From positions 62,001 through 126,000 of the forward strand of contig NZ_CP036250.1 of the NCBI RefSeq assembly GCF_004300825.1: a stretch of 64,000 nt of DNA, written 5' to 3'. A program made the translations under genes and the position numbers. This stretch comes from Egicoccus halophilus (lineage in GTDB: Bacteria > Actinomycetota > Nitriliruptoria > Nitriliruptorales > Nitriliruptoraceae). The notes beneath the pieces were generated by a model. It did not search any database and was not told the DNA's origin. It worked only from the letters and a program-made list of their open reading frames with translations. Shown one piece after another: positions 1 to 8,270 of the stretch. Numbering within the stretch: position 1 is the first letter of the stretch; every line of letters begins with the position of its first letter.

Positions 1-418
1 CCGCCTCGATCGCCCGTCGGATGCCGTAGTAGCCCGTGCACCGGCAGAGATTGTCCACGTCCTCGGTCTCGCGACCGTTTCGCAGCCGCCAGTACGCCGC
101 GACCAGATGTCCCGGGGTACAGAAGCCGCATTGGAAGCCACCGTGTTCTGCGAAGGCTCGACGCAGATCACACATCTGCGGTTCCTCGAGCATCCCTTCA
201 AGCGTCTGCACCGCCCTCCCATCGAGCTGACCGATCAGCAGGCAGCACGAGCTGACGAGTTCGCCATCGACGAGGACACTGCACGCGCCGCAGACCCCGA
301 TCTCGCAAGACGGCTTGGCCGCGGTGAGATCGAACTCCTCCCGCAGCACGGTGAGGAGCGAACGATCCGGCGGTCCGGAATAGCTCGTGTCCTGACCGTT
401 GAGGTCGAAGGTGACCAT
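1..418 (-). CDS. Partial (2Fe-2S)-binding subunit of a molybdenum hydroxylase (CoxS type)
   Basis: Translating the minus strand from the ATG at 416-418 gives an open frame to the window edge, so the C-terminus is missing. The visible motifs are CEIGVCGACS (plant-type 2Fe-2S centre), then CGFCTPG and CRCTGY (second 2Fe-2S centre). These are diagnostic of the small subunit of xanthine dehydrogenase/CO dehydrogenase-type molybdenum hydroxylases, which passes electrons from the Mo site to FAD. The FAD and Mo subunits would lie beyond position 1 and are not visible. It is the first gene downstream of the 2-hydroxyacid dehydrogenase (24 bp gap) and may be co-transcribed with it. The substrate cannot be inferred from this subunit. 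Confidence 0.9.
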   Translation of the reverse strand, partial: MVTFDLNGQDTSYSGPPDRSLLTVLREEFDLTAAKPSCEIGVCGACSVLVDGELVSSCCLLIGQLDGRAVQTLEGMLEEPQMCDLRRAFAEHGGFQCGFCTPGHLVAAYWRLRNGRETEDVDNLCRCTGYYGIRRAIEA

Positions 419-441
419 GCCTGGCTCCTCTGGCGGGCGGC

Positions 442-1389
442 TCAGTACCCGCGGTCGAGATCGATGACCCCAAGTGGACGTTCGCCCTGGCGCAACCGGC
501 GCAGGTTCTCCCGTACCCGGCTGGCGTAGTGGGGCAACAGGACGGGTGGTGGGCAGGCGACGTGCGGTGTGATCAACACCCGTGCGTGCGACCACAGGGG
601 ATGGTCTTCGGGCAACGGCTCCGGATCGGTGACGTCAAGCGCTGCGCCAGCGATGCGACCGTCGTCGAGGGCGGCGAGGAGGGCGCCGGTATCGACCAGG
701 GAGCCACGCGCCAGGTTGTGCAGCCACGCGGTGGAGCGCATCGCCTCGAGTTCCGCCGCGCCCACCAAGGAGCGCGTCGCGTCCGTCGCCGGTGCGAGCA
801 GGACCACGTGATCGACGATGGGCCAGAGCTCGTTCAGTTGTGACGCAGCCAGACTGCGTGTCGCTCCCTCCACGGTCCTTCCGCTGCGGGTGACCGCAAC
901 GACACTCGCCCCGAGCGGCCGCAGCAGCGCGAGGAGACGTTCGCCGATCCCGCCACAACCGACGATGCCGACGACCGAGCCGTCGAGAGAGGTCCCCGCC
1001 CGCTCCCACCGCTTCCCCCAGTCCGAGGCACGGGCGCACTCATGGAGGCGTCGGCAGGCGGCAAGCAGCAGCGCCAGGGCGTGCTCTGCCACCGGGGCGG
1101 CATAGACACCAGCGGCAGCCGCGTAGGTCCAGCGAGCATCGATACTGCCCTCGGCCACCCACCGGTCGATGCCGGCGAATGGCAACTGGACCAGGGCGAT
1201 GTCGTCGTGGCGTGCATCGAGGAACCCGTCGCCGTCGATGTTGGCCCAGACGATGACGTTCGCGTCAGCGGCGTCCGCGACGAGCGTCGCCTCCGAGGTG
1301 ACGGCCTCGACGAGTTCCGGTGGCGCGCCGGGCTGCAGATACACCCGTGGCGGCACATTCGCCGGCAAGGCGATGACTCCTGAGGTCAC
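442..1389 (-). CDS. D-isomer-specific 2-hydroxyacid dehydrogenase
   Basis: This is a 315-residue NAD(P)-dependent dehydrogenase predicted to interconvert a D-2-hydroxyacid and a 2-oxoacid in the cytosol. The Rossmann motif GCGGIG lies near residue 145. The catalytic Arg is in LARGSLVD, the Glu in DPEPLPEDHP and the His in ITPHVA, so the active-site triad is intact. It starts with GTG overlapping the stop of the upstream GntR gene (GTGA), indicating translational coupling to its likely regulator. The substrate is unknown. The paralogue at 36778-37791 has a different sequence and is not a recent copy. Confidence 0.9.
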   Translation of the reverse strand: MTSGVIALPANVPPRVYLQPGAPPELVEAVTSEATLVADAADANVIVWANIDGDGFLDARHDDIALVQLPFAGIDRWVAEGSIDARWTYAAAAGVYAAPVAEHALALLLAACRRLHECARASDWGKRWERAGTSLDGSVVGIVGCGGIGERLLALLRPLGASVVAVTRSGRTVEGATRSLAASQLNELWPIVDHVVLLAPATDATRSLVGAAELEAMRSTAWLHNLARGSLVDTGALLAALDDGRIAGAALDVTDPEPLPEDHPLWSHARVLITPHVACPPPVLLPHYASRVRENLRRLRQGERPLGVIDLDRGY

Positions 1390-2159
1390 GAGCGACCCTT
1401 CAGATCCTCGAGCCGCCGGTTCAGACGCTGCGTCTGCCGTTTCAGGTGGTGCTGCATGATCTCGACCGCCTGGCCCTCGTCCCGCGAGGAGATCGCGGTG
1501 ACGATGTCGCGGTGCTCGTTCCGGTCGGGCCCGATCCCGTAGTCCTGCGACCCTTCCTTGGCCTCCGCGAGCGAAACGAGCATCGGCCAGTAGAGCGCCT
1601 CCACGACCAGGGCGAATGCCGGGTTGTGGCTTGCCGCGGCCAACCGAACATGGAACTCTGCCGACAAACGGATGTCGTAGTCGCCACTCTCGATTGCGGC
1701 GTCCCGGCGCGCACAGATGTCGAACAGTTCGTCGATGTCGTCGTCGGTGGCCCGGGTACAGGCGAGCCGGACGGCCTCCACCTCCAAGGCGAGTCGCACC
1801 TCGGTCACATCCATGGCGGTGACATCCGACAGGATCAACAGGTTCGCCAGGCCTTCGCGCAGCATCGTCGGGGGCGGCGTCGTCACGAACGCCCCGCCCT
1901 TCGCGCCTGCGCGGATGCGGATCAGCCCCTTGGCCTCCAGCACCCGCAACGCGTCACGCACGGTGACCCGACTCACGCCGGACTGTTCGGCGAGTTCGCG
2001 TTCCGGCGGCAGACGCTCGCCCACCTGCAAACGGCCAGAGATGATCGCCGACTCGGCCTGTCGGACGATCGCGCCAGAGACGCGACCCGTCTGCACCGGC
2101 TGGAAGATCACTTCGCTCGCCTGCGCCGGTGGAGCCTGAACTTCATTCTTGTTGACCAT
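1386..2159 (-). CDS. GntR-family (FadR/FCD) transcriptional regulator, copy 1
   Basis: This is a 257-residue regulator. The N-terminal winged helix-turn-helix covers roughly residues 25-95 and includes LPPERELAEQSGVSRVTVRD. The C-terminal FCD effector domain covers about 115-245 and has the typical metal/ligand residues around EFH170, EHRD and MQHH. The family usually represses catabolic genes and releases DNA on binding an organic acid. The ATG follows an AAGGGG ribosome site. Its stop overlaps the start of the 2-hydroxyacid dehydrogenase. It differs from copy 2 mainly at residues 143-158, plus S60F, W191G and the last few residues. The DNA target is unknown; candidate palindromes in this window are listed separately. 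Confidence 0.93.
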   Translation of the reverse strand: MVNKNEVQAPPAQASEVIFQPVQTGRVSGAIVRQAESAIISGRLQVGERLPPERELAEQSGVSRVTVRDALRVLEAKGLIRIRAGAKGGAFVTTPPPTMLREGLANLLILSDVTAMDVTEVRLALEVEAVRLACTRATDDDIDELFDICARRDAAIESGDYDIRLSAEFHVRLAAASHNPAFALVVEALYWPMLVSLAEAKEGSQDYGIGPDRNEHRDIVTAISSRDEGQAVEIMQHHLKRQTQRLNRRLEDLKGRS

Positions 2160-2282
2160 GCTCGGCCCCTTGTGTCGAACTGCGTCGTGCTCCGACCGAG
2201 GAAGGAGCCACCTGCATCCAGGCCTCTATCGGTCGTCGCTTCAGCCGGTGCTGCGCGAACGCCGCTGAGTTTCGACCATTCA

Positions 2283-2293
2283 ACCAGTTTGGT
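2283..2293. promoter_or_regulatory. Inverted repeat ACCA-N3-TGGT upstream of GntR copy 1
   Basis: ACCAGTTTGGT is a perfect 4-bp inverted repeat with a 3-bp spacer, about 125 bp upstream of the start codon. Copy 2 has ACCACTCTGGT at the equivalent place, so the arms are kept while the spacer has changed. That pattern suits an autoregulatory operator, but binding is inferred. Confidence 0.4.
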
Positions 2294-2735
2294 CTGAAAG
2301 TTACACCCTGGCGGGGTTGCCGCACCCTCCGGCGTCAGGCAGGCGAGCGGAAGAATGGATCGAGGGCAGCCGAACTCGACCGCGGCCACGCGTCGACGCC
2401 CCTGCCGCCACCGCGAGTCGGTGACCAGGGGGCGCGGTGCGACTCTCAAGCTGCCGGGTCAGCGTGGCGCGACATTAGCCGACGCCGTCCGTGCCCCGCG
2501 GGCTATCGCTTGCCTTGCTCTTCTCGGCGGGCTTGCCGTCGGGATCGTTCTCGAGGACCTGGGCGGCGCCGCGGCAGGTGATCCCGATCAGGCCACCTCA
2601 CCTTGACGCGCCCCGAGTGACGAACATGCTGTCGCGCACGTCCGTCGACAAACCATGACCGTCGTCGGCCAACACACGCTGTGGCCCACACGAGGACGAC
2701 CGCATCAGCAGCATGTTGCGAGGCGCATCGCCTCC
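2294..2735. other. Intergenic stretch between the two GntR copies, no gene recognised
   Basis: This interval of about 440 bp holds only short frames without a convincing ribosome site or recognisable motif. The minus strand near 2484-2600 reads as a short peptide-like stretch that could be the tail of a decayed gene, but nothing identifies it. The last bases before 2736 correspond in position to the start of the dehydrogenase gene after copy 1. They diverge within about 15 nt, so copy 2 appears to have lost its dehydrogenase partner. Confidence 0.4.
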
Positions 2736-2739
2736 GAGG

Positions 2740-3513
2740 TCACGAACCGCCCTTCAGGCCGTTGAGCCGTCGGTTCAGGCGCTGCGTCTGCCGTTTCAGG
2801 TGGTGCTGCATGATCTCGACCGCCTGGCCCTCGTCCCGCGAGGAGATCGCGGTGACGATGTCGCGGTGCTCGTTCCGGTCGGGCCCGATCCCGTAGTCCT
2901 GCGACCCTTCCTTGGCCTCCGCGAGCGAAACGAGCATCGGCCCGTACAGCGCCTCCACGACCAGGGCGAATGCCGGGTTGTGGCTTGCCGCGGCCAACCG
3001 AACATGGAACTCCGCCGACAACCGGATGTCGTAGTCACCGGTCTGGAGGGCGGACTCCGTACGCGTGCAGATGTCCAGGAGCGCCCGGATGTCGTCGTCG
3101 GTGGCCCGGGTACAGGCGAGCCGGACGGCCTCCACCTCCAAGGCGAGTCGCACCTCGGTCACATCCATGGCGGTGACATCCGACAGGATCAACAGGTTCG
3201 CCAGGCCTTCGCGCAGCATCGTCGGGGGCGGCGTCGTCACGAACGCCCCGCCCTTCGCGCCTGCGCGGATGCGGATCAGCCCCTTGGCCTCCAGCACCCG
3301 CAACGCGTCACGCACGGTGACCCGACTCACGCCGAACTGTTCGGCGAGTTCGCGTTCCGGCGGCAGACGCTCGCCCACCTGCAAACGGCCAGAGATGATC
3401 GCCGACTCGGCCTGTCGGACGATCGCGCCAGAGACGCGACCCGTCTGCACCGGCTGGAAGATCACTTCGCTCGCCTGCGCCGGTGGAGCCTGAACTTCAT
3501 TCTTGTTGACCAT
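2740..3513 (-). CDS. GntR-family (FadR/FCD) transcriptional regulator, copy 2
   Basis: This 257-residue paralogue of the regulator at 1386-2159 has the same winged-helix and FCD architecture. An upstream in-frame ATG would extend it to 3663. I choose the ATG at 3511-3513 because it matches copy 1, has AGGGG upstream, and the extra stretch is the duplicated promoter region. About ten substitutions fall in residues 143-158 of the FCD domain (for example D143R, E144A, A150T, R152T), while the DNA-binding domain differs only at S60F. The two proteins would therefore be expected to bind the same DNA but may sense different ligands. It is transcribed divergently from the MFS gene at 3727. Confidence 0.93.
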   Translation of the reverse strand: MVNKNEVQAPPAQASEVIFQPVQTGRVSGAIVRQAESAIISGRLQVGERLPPERELAEQFGVSRVTVRDALRVLEAKGLIRIRAGAKGGAFVTTPPPTMLREGLANLLILSDVTAMDVTEVRLALEVEAVRLACTRATDDDIRALLDICTRTESALQTGDYDIRLSAEFHVRLAAASHNPAFALVVEALYGPMLVSLAEAKEGSQDYGIGPDRNEHRDIVTAISSRDEGQAVEIMQHHLKRQTQRLNRRLNGLKGGS

Positions 3514-3635
3514 GCTCGGCCCCTGTGTCGAACTGCGTCGTGCTCCGACCGAGGAAGGAGCCACCTGCATCCAGGCCTCTATCGGTCGTCGCTTCAGCCG
3601 GTGCTGCGCGAACGCCGCTGAGTTTCGACCATTCA

Positions 3636-3646
3636 ACCACTCTGGT
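3636..3646. promoter_or_regulatory. Inverted repeat ACCA-N3-TGGT upstream of GntR copy 2
   Basis: ACCACTCTGGT lies in the divergent interval between GntR copy 2 and the MFS gene at 3727. It is the counterpart of 2283-2293 with a different spacer. A role as operator for either gene is inferred. Confidence 0.4.
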
Positions 3647-3726
3647 ATGAAGTTTGCACCCATGCCATCGGCGGCTGCCCGCAGCGGAGGCGGACGCCAA
3701 CGCTAGTCGGCACCGGAGGACCGGCC

Positions 3727-4935
3727 ATGCCTGCACCTGTTCTGCAGGGCGGTGGCGGTGGTCGGGGCGCCCTGGCGGGCAGCCTCGCGCTCGCCATGGG
3801 CGTGGCTCCGCTCGCCAATCTGAGCATTGCCGCGCTCAGTCCGCTGATCGTCACGGACCTCGGGATCTCGACGGCGCAGGTTGGCCTGCTGCTCGTCATT
3901 CCCCACCTGTTCACGGCCACGATCGCCGCCCAGGGGGGTCGGCTGACGGATCGATGGGGGCCGCGGCACAGCCTCCTCGTCCTGTTCGCGTTCGGTGGCG
4001 GCGCCGTGCTCGCAACCGGACTGGCGCCGACGTTTCTCTGGATGGCGGTCGCACTGAGCCTCTCCGGAGCTGCCCAGTCGCTGTCGAACCCTGCCACCAA
4101 CCATGCGGTGGTGAGCTATCTACCCGCCGGTCAACGCGGACATACCCTCGGGATCAAACAGTCGGGCGTGCAACTGTGTCAGTTCCTGGTCGGCGCGTGC
4201 CTGCCGAGCGTCGCCGTGTGGTACGGCTGGCGGACCGCCATCATGAGCAGTGCCGTTCTCGCGGGCATCGGCGCGGTGCTGACGATCCGGGTCCTGCCCG
4301 CGACGCCGCGTACCGAGAGTTCTCGCCGGTTGCCGCGCCGTGATCGGCCGCCGCCCACCCCACTGCCCGACTTCGTGCGCTGGCTGACCGCCTACGCGCT
4401 CCTGATCGGATGCGGTGTGCAAGCCACCAATGCGTATCTCCCACTCTACGCCTTCAGCGACATCGGTTTCGACCCGGTCGCAGCCGGTGCGACCGCTGGC
4501 GCACTCGGCGGTCTGGGGATGGCGGCTCGCGTCGTCTGGGGGCGATGGTCGGAGCAACTCGACGCACCGAGTTCGCTGCTCTTCATCGCCTGCGGTGCGC
4601 TCGTCGGGGTGCTTGCCCTTCTGGGCGCGCGTCACACGTGGTGGCTCATCTGGGTGGGTGTTTCCGTCCATTCCTTCACCGCGCTCGCAGCAAACGTCGT
4701 CATCATGATGACGCTCGTACGGCGCATCCGAGCGGGAGACCTCGGTCGGGCCTCCGGTGTCCTGTCCATCGGCATGTACGTCGGCTTCACCTCCGGCCCC
4801 CTGCTCTTCGGACTGATCGCCGATCTCCGTGCCTCCTATGTCCCGAGCTGGGCGTTTCTGATCATCGTGTACGTGCTTGCCATTCTCACCGCGGCCCACG
4901 GTCGGCGACGAGCACGGCCCGTTCTCACGGGATGA
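3727..4935 (+). CDS. MFS transporter
   Basis: This 402-residue, very hydrophobic protein has the spacing of a 12-helix major facilitator. The conserved loop 2-3 signature appears as GGRLTDRWGPRHSL near residue 70. The ATG is preceded by GGAGG at good spacing. It is divergent from GntR copy 2, which makes it a likely target of that regulator, and its 3' end converges on the Gfo/Idh gene. It most probably carries an organic anion across the cytoplasmic membrane by proton symport; the substrate is not evident. Confidence 0.9.
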   Translation: MPAPVLQGGGGGRGALAGSLALAMGVAPLANLSIAALSPLIVTDLGISTAQVGLLLVIPHLFTATIAAQGGRLTDRWGPRHSLLVLFAFGGGAVLATGLAPTFLWMAVALSLSGAAQSLSNPATNHAVVSYLPAGQRGHTLGIKQSGVQLCQFLVGACLPSVAVWYGWRTAIMSSAVLAGIGAVLTIRVLPATPRTESSRRLPRRDRPPPTPLPDFVRWLTAYALLIGCGVQATNAYLPLYAFSDIGFDPVAAGATAGALGGLGMAARVVWGRWSEQLDAPSSLLFIACGALVGVLALLGARHTWWLIWVGVSVHSFTALAANVVIMMTLVRRIRAGDLGRASGVLSIGMYVGFTSGPLLFGLIADLRASYVPSWAFLIIVYVLAILTAAHGRRRARPVLTG

Positions 4936-4946
4936 CAGGCCCGGTC

Positions 4947-5993
4947 TCAGTTCGGATGCGATCCATCACCCTCGACGGTTTCCCAACCTCCGGAGTGCAG
5001 GCTGCGGTGGACCGCATCCGTGAATGCCGTGTACCGCAGCGCGTCCTCAAGGGTCGTGCGCCGGACGGGCGCCTGATCGACGATGGAGTCGAGGAACTCG
5101 CCGATGACTCGCCGTGGGTGGCGCTCATGGTCGGGCACCACCACCTCGACCAGTTCTCCCGCGTCCTTGCGACCGAGGTAGATCTGCTTTGATGCCCCGT
5201 CGAACAGCACCGTTGCATCACGGCCGAAGATGCGCACCGTCGGCGCTGGCCCATGTCCCGTCACCGTACTCATCGTCAGCGTCAGCTGAGCCCGGCCGGG
5301 ATAGCGCCCGAGCACAGACAGCACGTCCGGAAGCCTCAACGCGTGCATTTCGTTCGTCGACGGATCGCGGCGCTCGCGCACCACGACCTCGCCGGCGGCA
5401 ACAACCTCACGGACGTGGGGCAGCCAGCGCAGCAACACCTCGTAGCGACGACCGAGCGTCATCATGTTGATCCCGACACGGCGTGCGTCCTGCCGCCAAT
5501 GCAGCGGTGCCGACTCGTCAGCGAAGTCGCCGTCGTGAAACGTGCCCTCGACGCTGATGAGTTCGCCGAGCTCGTCCTCGACCAGGCGCTTCATGGTCAG
5601 GTCCTGCTCGAGGCTGAAGCCGGCTGGCACGACCTGGACGACCTGTTGCGGGTGGGCTCGGACGGCGTCGCGTAGGGCGAGCGCGTCAGCGAGGCTGGAG
5701 GCCAGTCGCGCCTCGACCAGGACGTGTGCGCCGGCCTGCAGCGCAGCGATAGCGATCTCCACATGCTGGTCCGGCCACGTACCGATGACGACAGCATCGA
5801 GGTGCGCGCGCTCGAGAAATTCGCGCCAGTTCGCGTAGACCTCCGGCACATCGAACCGGTCGCCTACCGCTCGACCGGACTCGAGACTGCGGTTCGCGAC
5901 CGCCACGAGTTCGGCACGGCCGTCCGCCACGATGTCGGGGAGGTGCTTCTCCCGAGCGTTGCGTCCTGCACCGATGACGCCTATGCGAAGCAT
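4947..5993 (-). CDS. Gfo/Idh/MocA-family oxidoreductase
   Basis: This is a 348-residue protein with an N-terminal Rossmann fold (IGVIGAGRNAREKHLP) and the C-terminal alpha/beta domain of the family. The usual EKP catalytic motif near residue 95 reads VEARLA, so the Lys is absent. The family includes sugar dehydrogenases and also LigC, the 4-carboxy-2-hydroxymuconate semialdehyde dehydrogenase of protocatechuate 4,5-cleavage, which likewise lacks EKP. Given ligAB in this window a LigC-like role is possible, but overall similarity is not obvious by eye. It is the last gene of the minus-strand run containing the TTT transporter (51 bp downstream of tctB). Confidence 0.8.
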   Translation of the reverse strand: MLRIGVIGAGRNAREKHLPDIVADGRAELVAVANRSLESGRAVGDRFDVPEVYANWREFLERAHLDAVVIGTWPDQHVEIAIAALQAGAHVLVEARLASSLADALALRDAVRAHPQQVVQVVPAGFSLEQDLTMKRLVEDELGELISVEGTFHDGDFADESAPLHWRQDARRVGINMMTLGRRYEVLLRWLPHVREVVAAGEVVVRERRDPSTNEMHALRLPDVLSVLGRYPGRAQLTLTMSTVTGHGPAPTVRIFGRDATVLFDGASKQIYLGRKDAGELVEVVVPDHERHPRRVIGEFLDSIVDQAPVRRTTLEDALRYTAFTDAVHRSLHSGGWETVEGDGSHPN

Positions 5994-6044
5994 GCAGTAT
6001 CCCCGTACCGGTCGATGGATGGCGTCAAGACGCCGCCGGACATG

Positions 6045-6593
6045 TCAAGCCCAGAAGGCGGCCGGCAGACGCAGGTTGTAGAGGCGTTCGAGTGTGACGA
6101 AGACCACGACGAGCGCGCCGGCTCCGGCGATGGCGAAGGGCCAGCGGAGCTCGCCACGGAGCAGGAGAAAGCCAGCGACGAACCCGAAGCTGGCGAGGTG
6201 GAAACCCACCAGGAAGATCATGAGGAGGTAGCCGGCGAAGACGCCCCAATAGGCCAGCGATGCGCCCAGCTCTCCGGATGAGAGGGGGTCTGTGCCTTCG
6301 TCGGATTGGCCGCCGGGTGGCCCTGGTTCGTGCGCGACGCCCGAGATGTCGATGTGATCGGCTGTCGCCTCCCGTCCCGGAACGTCACGGATCGGTCGGC
6401 GACGCCACCACTGCATGCCTCGTCCGATCAGGAGGGTCGACGTGACGAAGACGCCGGAGCCGCCCAAGAAGAGTGGTAACGGCCGTGACTGAGACCGGAA
6501 GCCGCCGGCTTGGAGCCCCGCAAGGATGAACAGCAGGAGCAGTGCCCACAGGACCACGGCCTGAGCTGCATCACGCTTGTCACCGTGCGCCAT
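6045..6593 (-). CDS. tctB: Tripartite tricarboxylate transporter small permease (TctB)
   Basis: This is a 182-residue membrane protein with about four hydrophobic helices, two near residues 12-60 and two in the C-terminal half, separated by a polar loop rich in Asp, Gly and Pro. That is the TctB layout. The ATG at 6591-6593 has GGAG six bases upstream, so I prefer it to the GTG at 6644 that overlaps tctA. It partners TctA and the periplasmic receptor TctC to import carboxylates using the ion gradient. Confidence 0.87.
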   Translation of the reverse strand: MAHGDKRDAAQAVVLWALLLLFILAGLQAGGFRSQSRPLPLFLGGSGVFVTSTLLIGRGMQWWRRRPIRDVPGREATADHIDISGVAHEPGPPGGQSDEGTDPLSSGELGASLAYWGVFAGYLLMIFLVGFHLASFGFVAGFLLLRGELRWPFAIAGAGALVVVFVTLERLYNLRLPAAFWA

Positions 6594-6636
6594 CTGGGTC
6601 TCCTGGCTGTTGTCTCGAATCACGCGTCGTCCGACG

Positions 6637-8103
6637 CTAGACACGGTTGCGCCGACGAACGAGCGGAATGCCGACGGTCAGGACCACGATCACGAGGCCG
6701 AGACCGATGACACTCGGCTCTCTGAGGAATCCCCACTGATACAGGCCGCGCGTGAGGAACAGGTACCGCTCCGCACTGACGGAGAGCACAAAACCGATCA
6801 GCATGGGTGGGCGTGGGATTCCTACGTGGTTGAGCACCCAGCCGAGCAGGCCGATGACGAGCAGGGCGATGATGTCGCCGATGCGGCCACTGCTCTGGTA
6901 GGCCGCCATTGCCACCAGCACCAGGATGAACGGCATCAACCGGGACGCTCGGATTGTCGTCAATCGAGCGATGGGCCGGATGAAGATGAAGCAGGCCAGA
7001 ACACCGACGACATTGGCGAGGGCGAGCGTCCAGGCCACACTAATCGTGAAGGACAGGTCTCGTTCAAGCATGCCGGGCCCGACCTGAAGCCCAAGAAGGG
7101 TCAGGCCGCCGATCATGACGGCCATGACCCCGCTGCCGGGGATGCCGAACACGAGCGTCGGTAGGAATGACCCGCCCTCCTTGGCATTGTTGGCGCTCTC
7201 GGGGGCGATGACCCCTCGGATGTCGCCCTTGCCGAAGTTTTCGCTGTCCCGATAGGTCTGTTGCGCGACGCCGTAGACGAGCCAGTCGACGACCGCCCCG
7301 CCCAAGCCCGGAACCGCTCCGACCGCCATTCCCATGACGGAACTGCGCAGGATCAGCCAACGGTGCTGCAGAGCGGCGCGTACTCCGGCAGCGATGCTGC
7401 CTTCGAGCCGTCCTTGGCTCGCGACCGAAGACCCCTTGGCCAGGAGGTTGATGATCTCCGGCATGCCGAACAGGCCCAGTGCGAGGACGGCCAGTGGTAT
7501 GCCGTCCGTGAGGTAGGCCGTCCCGAACGTGTAGCGGGGGAAACCATCCACGGGTGCGACACCGACGACCCCGAGCAGGGCGCCCAGCAGCGCGGACAGC
7601 AGACCCAGTCCGGGCGCCTTCTGGCTGAGCACGCCGACGAGGCTCAGTCCGAGCAACGTGAGCATGAGCAGTTGTGGGGACCGCAACTGCAACAACAGCG
7701 GCCGCGCGACGCCGAGCACCGCCAGAAGGGCAAAGGCTCCGAACAAGCCGCCAAGGACCGAGGCCGTGAACGCGGCGGCCAGGGCCTCCTTGGCGCGGCC
7801 CTGCCGGGCCAAGGGGTAGCCGTCCATGATCGTGGCTTGGGCGCCAGCAGACCCTGGGACACCGATGAGCACGGCGGGGAACGTGTCGCTGGTGGACCCG
7901 ACCGCGACCGCGCCGGTAAGCAGCGCCAGCCCGTTGACCGGATCCATGCCGAAGATGAACGGCAGGATCATCGACATACCGACGATGCCGCCGAGGCCCG
8001 GAATGAGTCCGATGGTGAGCCCGAGGCTCACCCCGAGCAGCAGGAATCCCAGATAGCCGGGCGTCGCGATGTACTGCAGCGCCTCGACGGATGCTTCGAG
8101 CAT
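6637..8103 (-). CDS. tctA: Tripartite tricarboxylate transporter large permease (TctA)
   Basis: This is a 488-residue protein with many hydrophobic helices and the family-typical segments TIGLIPGLGGIVGMSMILPF near residue 30 and GSAGAQATIMDGYPLARQG near residue 100. A mirrored PGLGGAVVDW and FGIPGSG lie in the second half. The ATG at 8101-8103 follows GGGAG and leaves out a 14-residue polar extension. It is the transport channel of the TTT system. Confidence 0.95.
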   Translation of the reverse strand: MLEASVEALQYIATPGYLGFLLLGVSLGLTIGLIPGLGGIVGMSMILPFIFGMDPVNGLALLTGAVAVGSTSDTFPAVLIGVPGSAGAQATIMDGYPLARQGRAKEALAAAFTASVLGGLFGAFALLAVLGVARPLLLQLRSPQLLMLTLLGLSLVGVLSQKAPGLGLLSALLGALLGVVGVAPVDGFPRYTFGTAYLTDGIPLAVLALGLFGMPEIINLLAKGSSVASQGRLEGSIAAGVRAALQHRWLILRSSVMGMAVGAVPGLGGAVVDWLVYGVAQQTYRDSENFGKGDIRGVIAPESANNAKEGGSFLPTLVFGIPGSGVMAVMIGGLTLLGLQVGPGMLERDLSFTISVAWTLALANVVGVLACFIFIRPIARLTTIRASRLMPFILVLVAMAAYQSSGRIGDIIALLVIGLLGWVLNHVGIPRPPMLIGFVLSVSAERYLFLTRGLYQWGFLREPSVIGLGLVIVVLTVGIPLVRRRNRV

Positions 8104-8208
8104 TGCTTCTCGTCTCCCAGCTTCCGCCTGAATGCTCGTGACCACTCCCGTCGACCAGCACCCACGCCTTCGCGGTCACGCCCGGAGGTCTGGACGCGCC
8201 CAGTCAAC

Positions 8209-8252
8209 GGCCGGAGCCGGTGCGGCACGAAAGCGTCCCGCCGGCTCCGGCC
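8209..8252 (-). terminator. Strong intercistronic stem-loop between tctC and tctA
   Basis: There is a perfect 12-bp inverted repeat (GGCCGGAGCCGG and its complement) around a 20-base loop, just after the tctC stop and before the tctA start. There is no T-run on the minus strand, so it is better read as a processing or stability element, or partial attenuator, that would give more receptor than permease. Confidence 0.6.
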
Positions 8253-8270
8253 ACCGTTCGTCCGGCGCTG

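Larger units (their letters stand above)
1382..2293. repeat. Direct repeat, copy 1 (GntR gene plus upstream region)
   Basis: This 912-bp segment recurs at 2736-3646 with an offset of 1354 bp and a one-base indel upstream of the start codon. It spans the whole GntR gene, its leader and the first bases of the following dehydrogenase frame. Most of the length is nearly identical. Divergence is concentrated at about 1683-1732 inside the effector domain, with lesser differences at the 3' end of the gene and in the promoter spacer. Confidence 0.9.
2736..3646. repeat. Direct repeat, copy 2 (GntR gene plus upstream region)
   Basis: This is the second copy of the segment at 1382-2293, in the same orientation. 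Similarity ends just past the ACCA-N3-TGGT inverted repeat on one side and just inside the lost dehydrogenase frame on the other. The block matching the divergent patch is about 3037-3086. Confidence 0.9.

Noticed and set aside
2484-2600. Minus-strand peptide-like reading between the GntR copies
   Set aside because: No start, no ribosome site and no recognisable family; treated as noise or an unidentifiable remnant.
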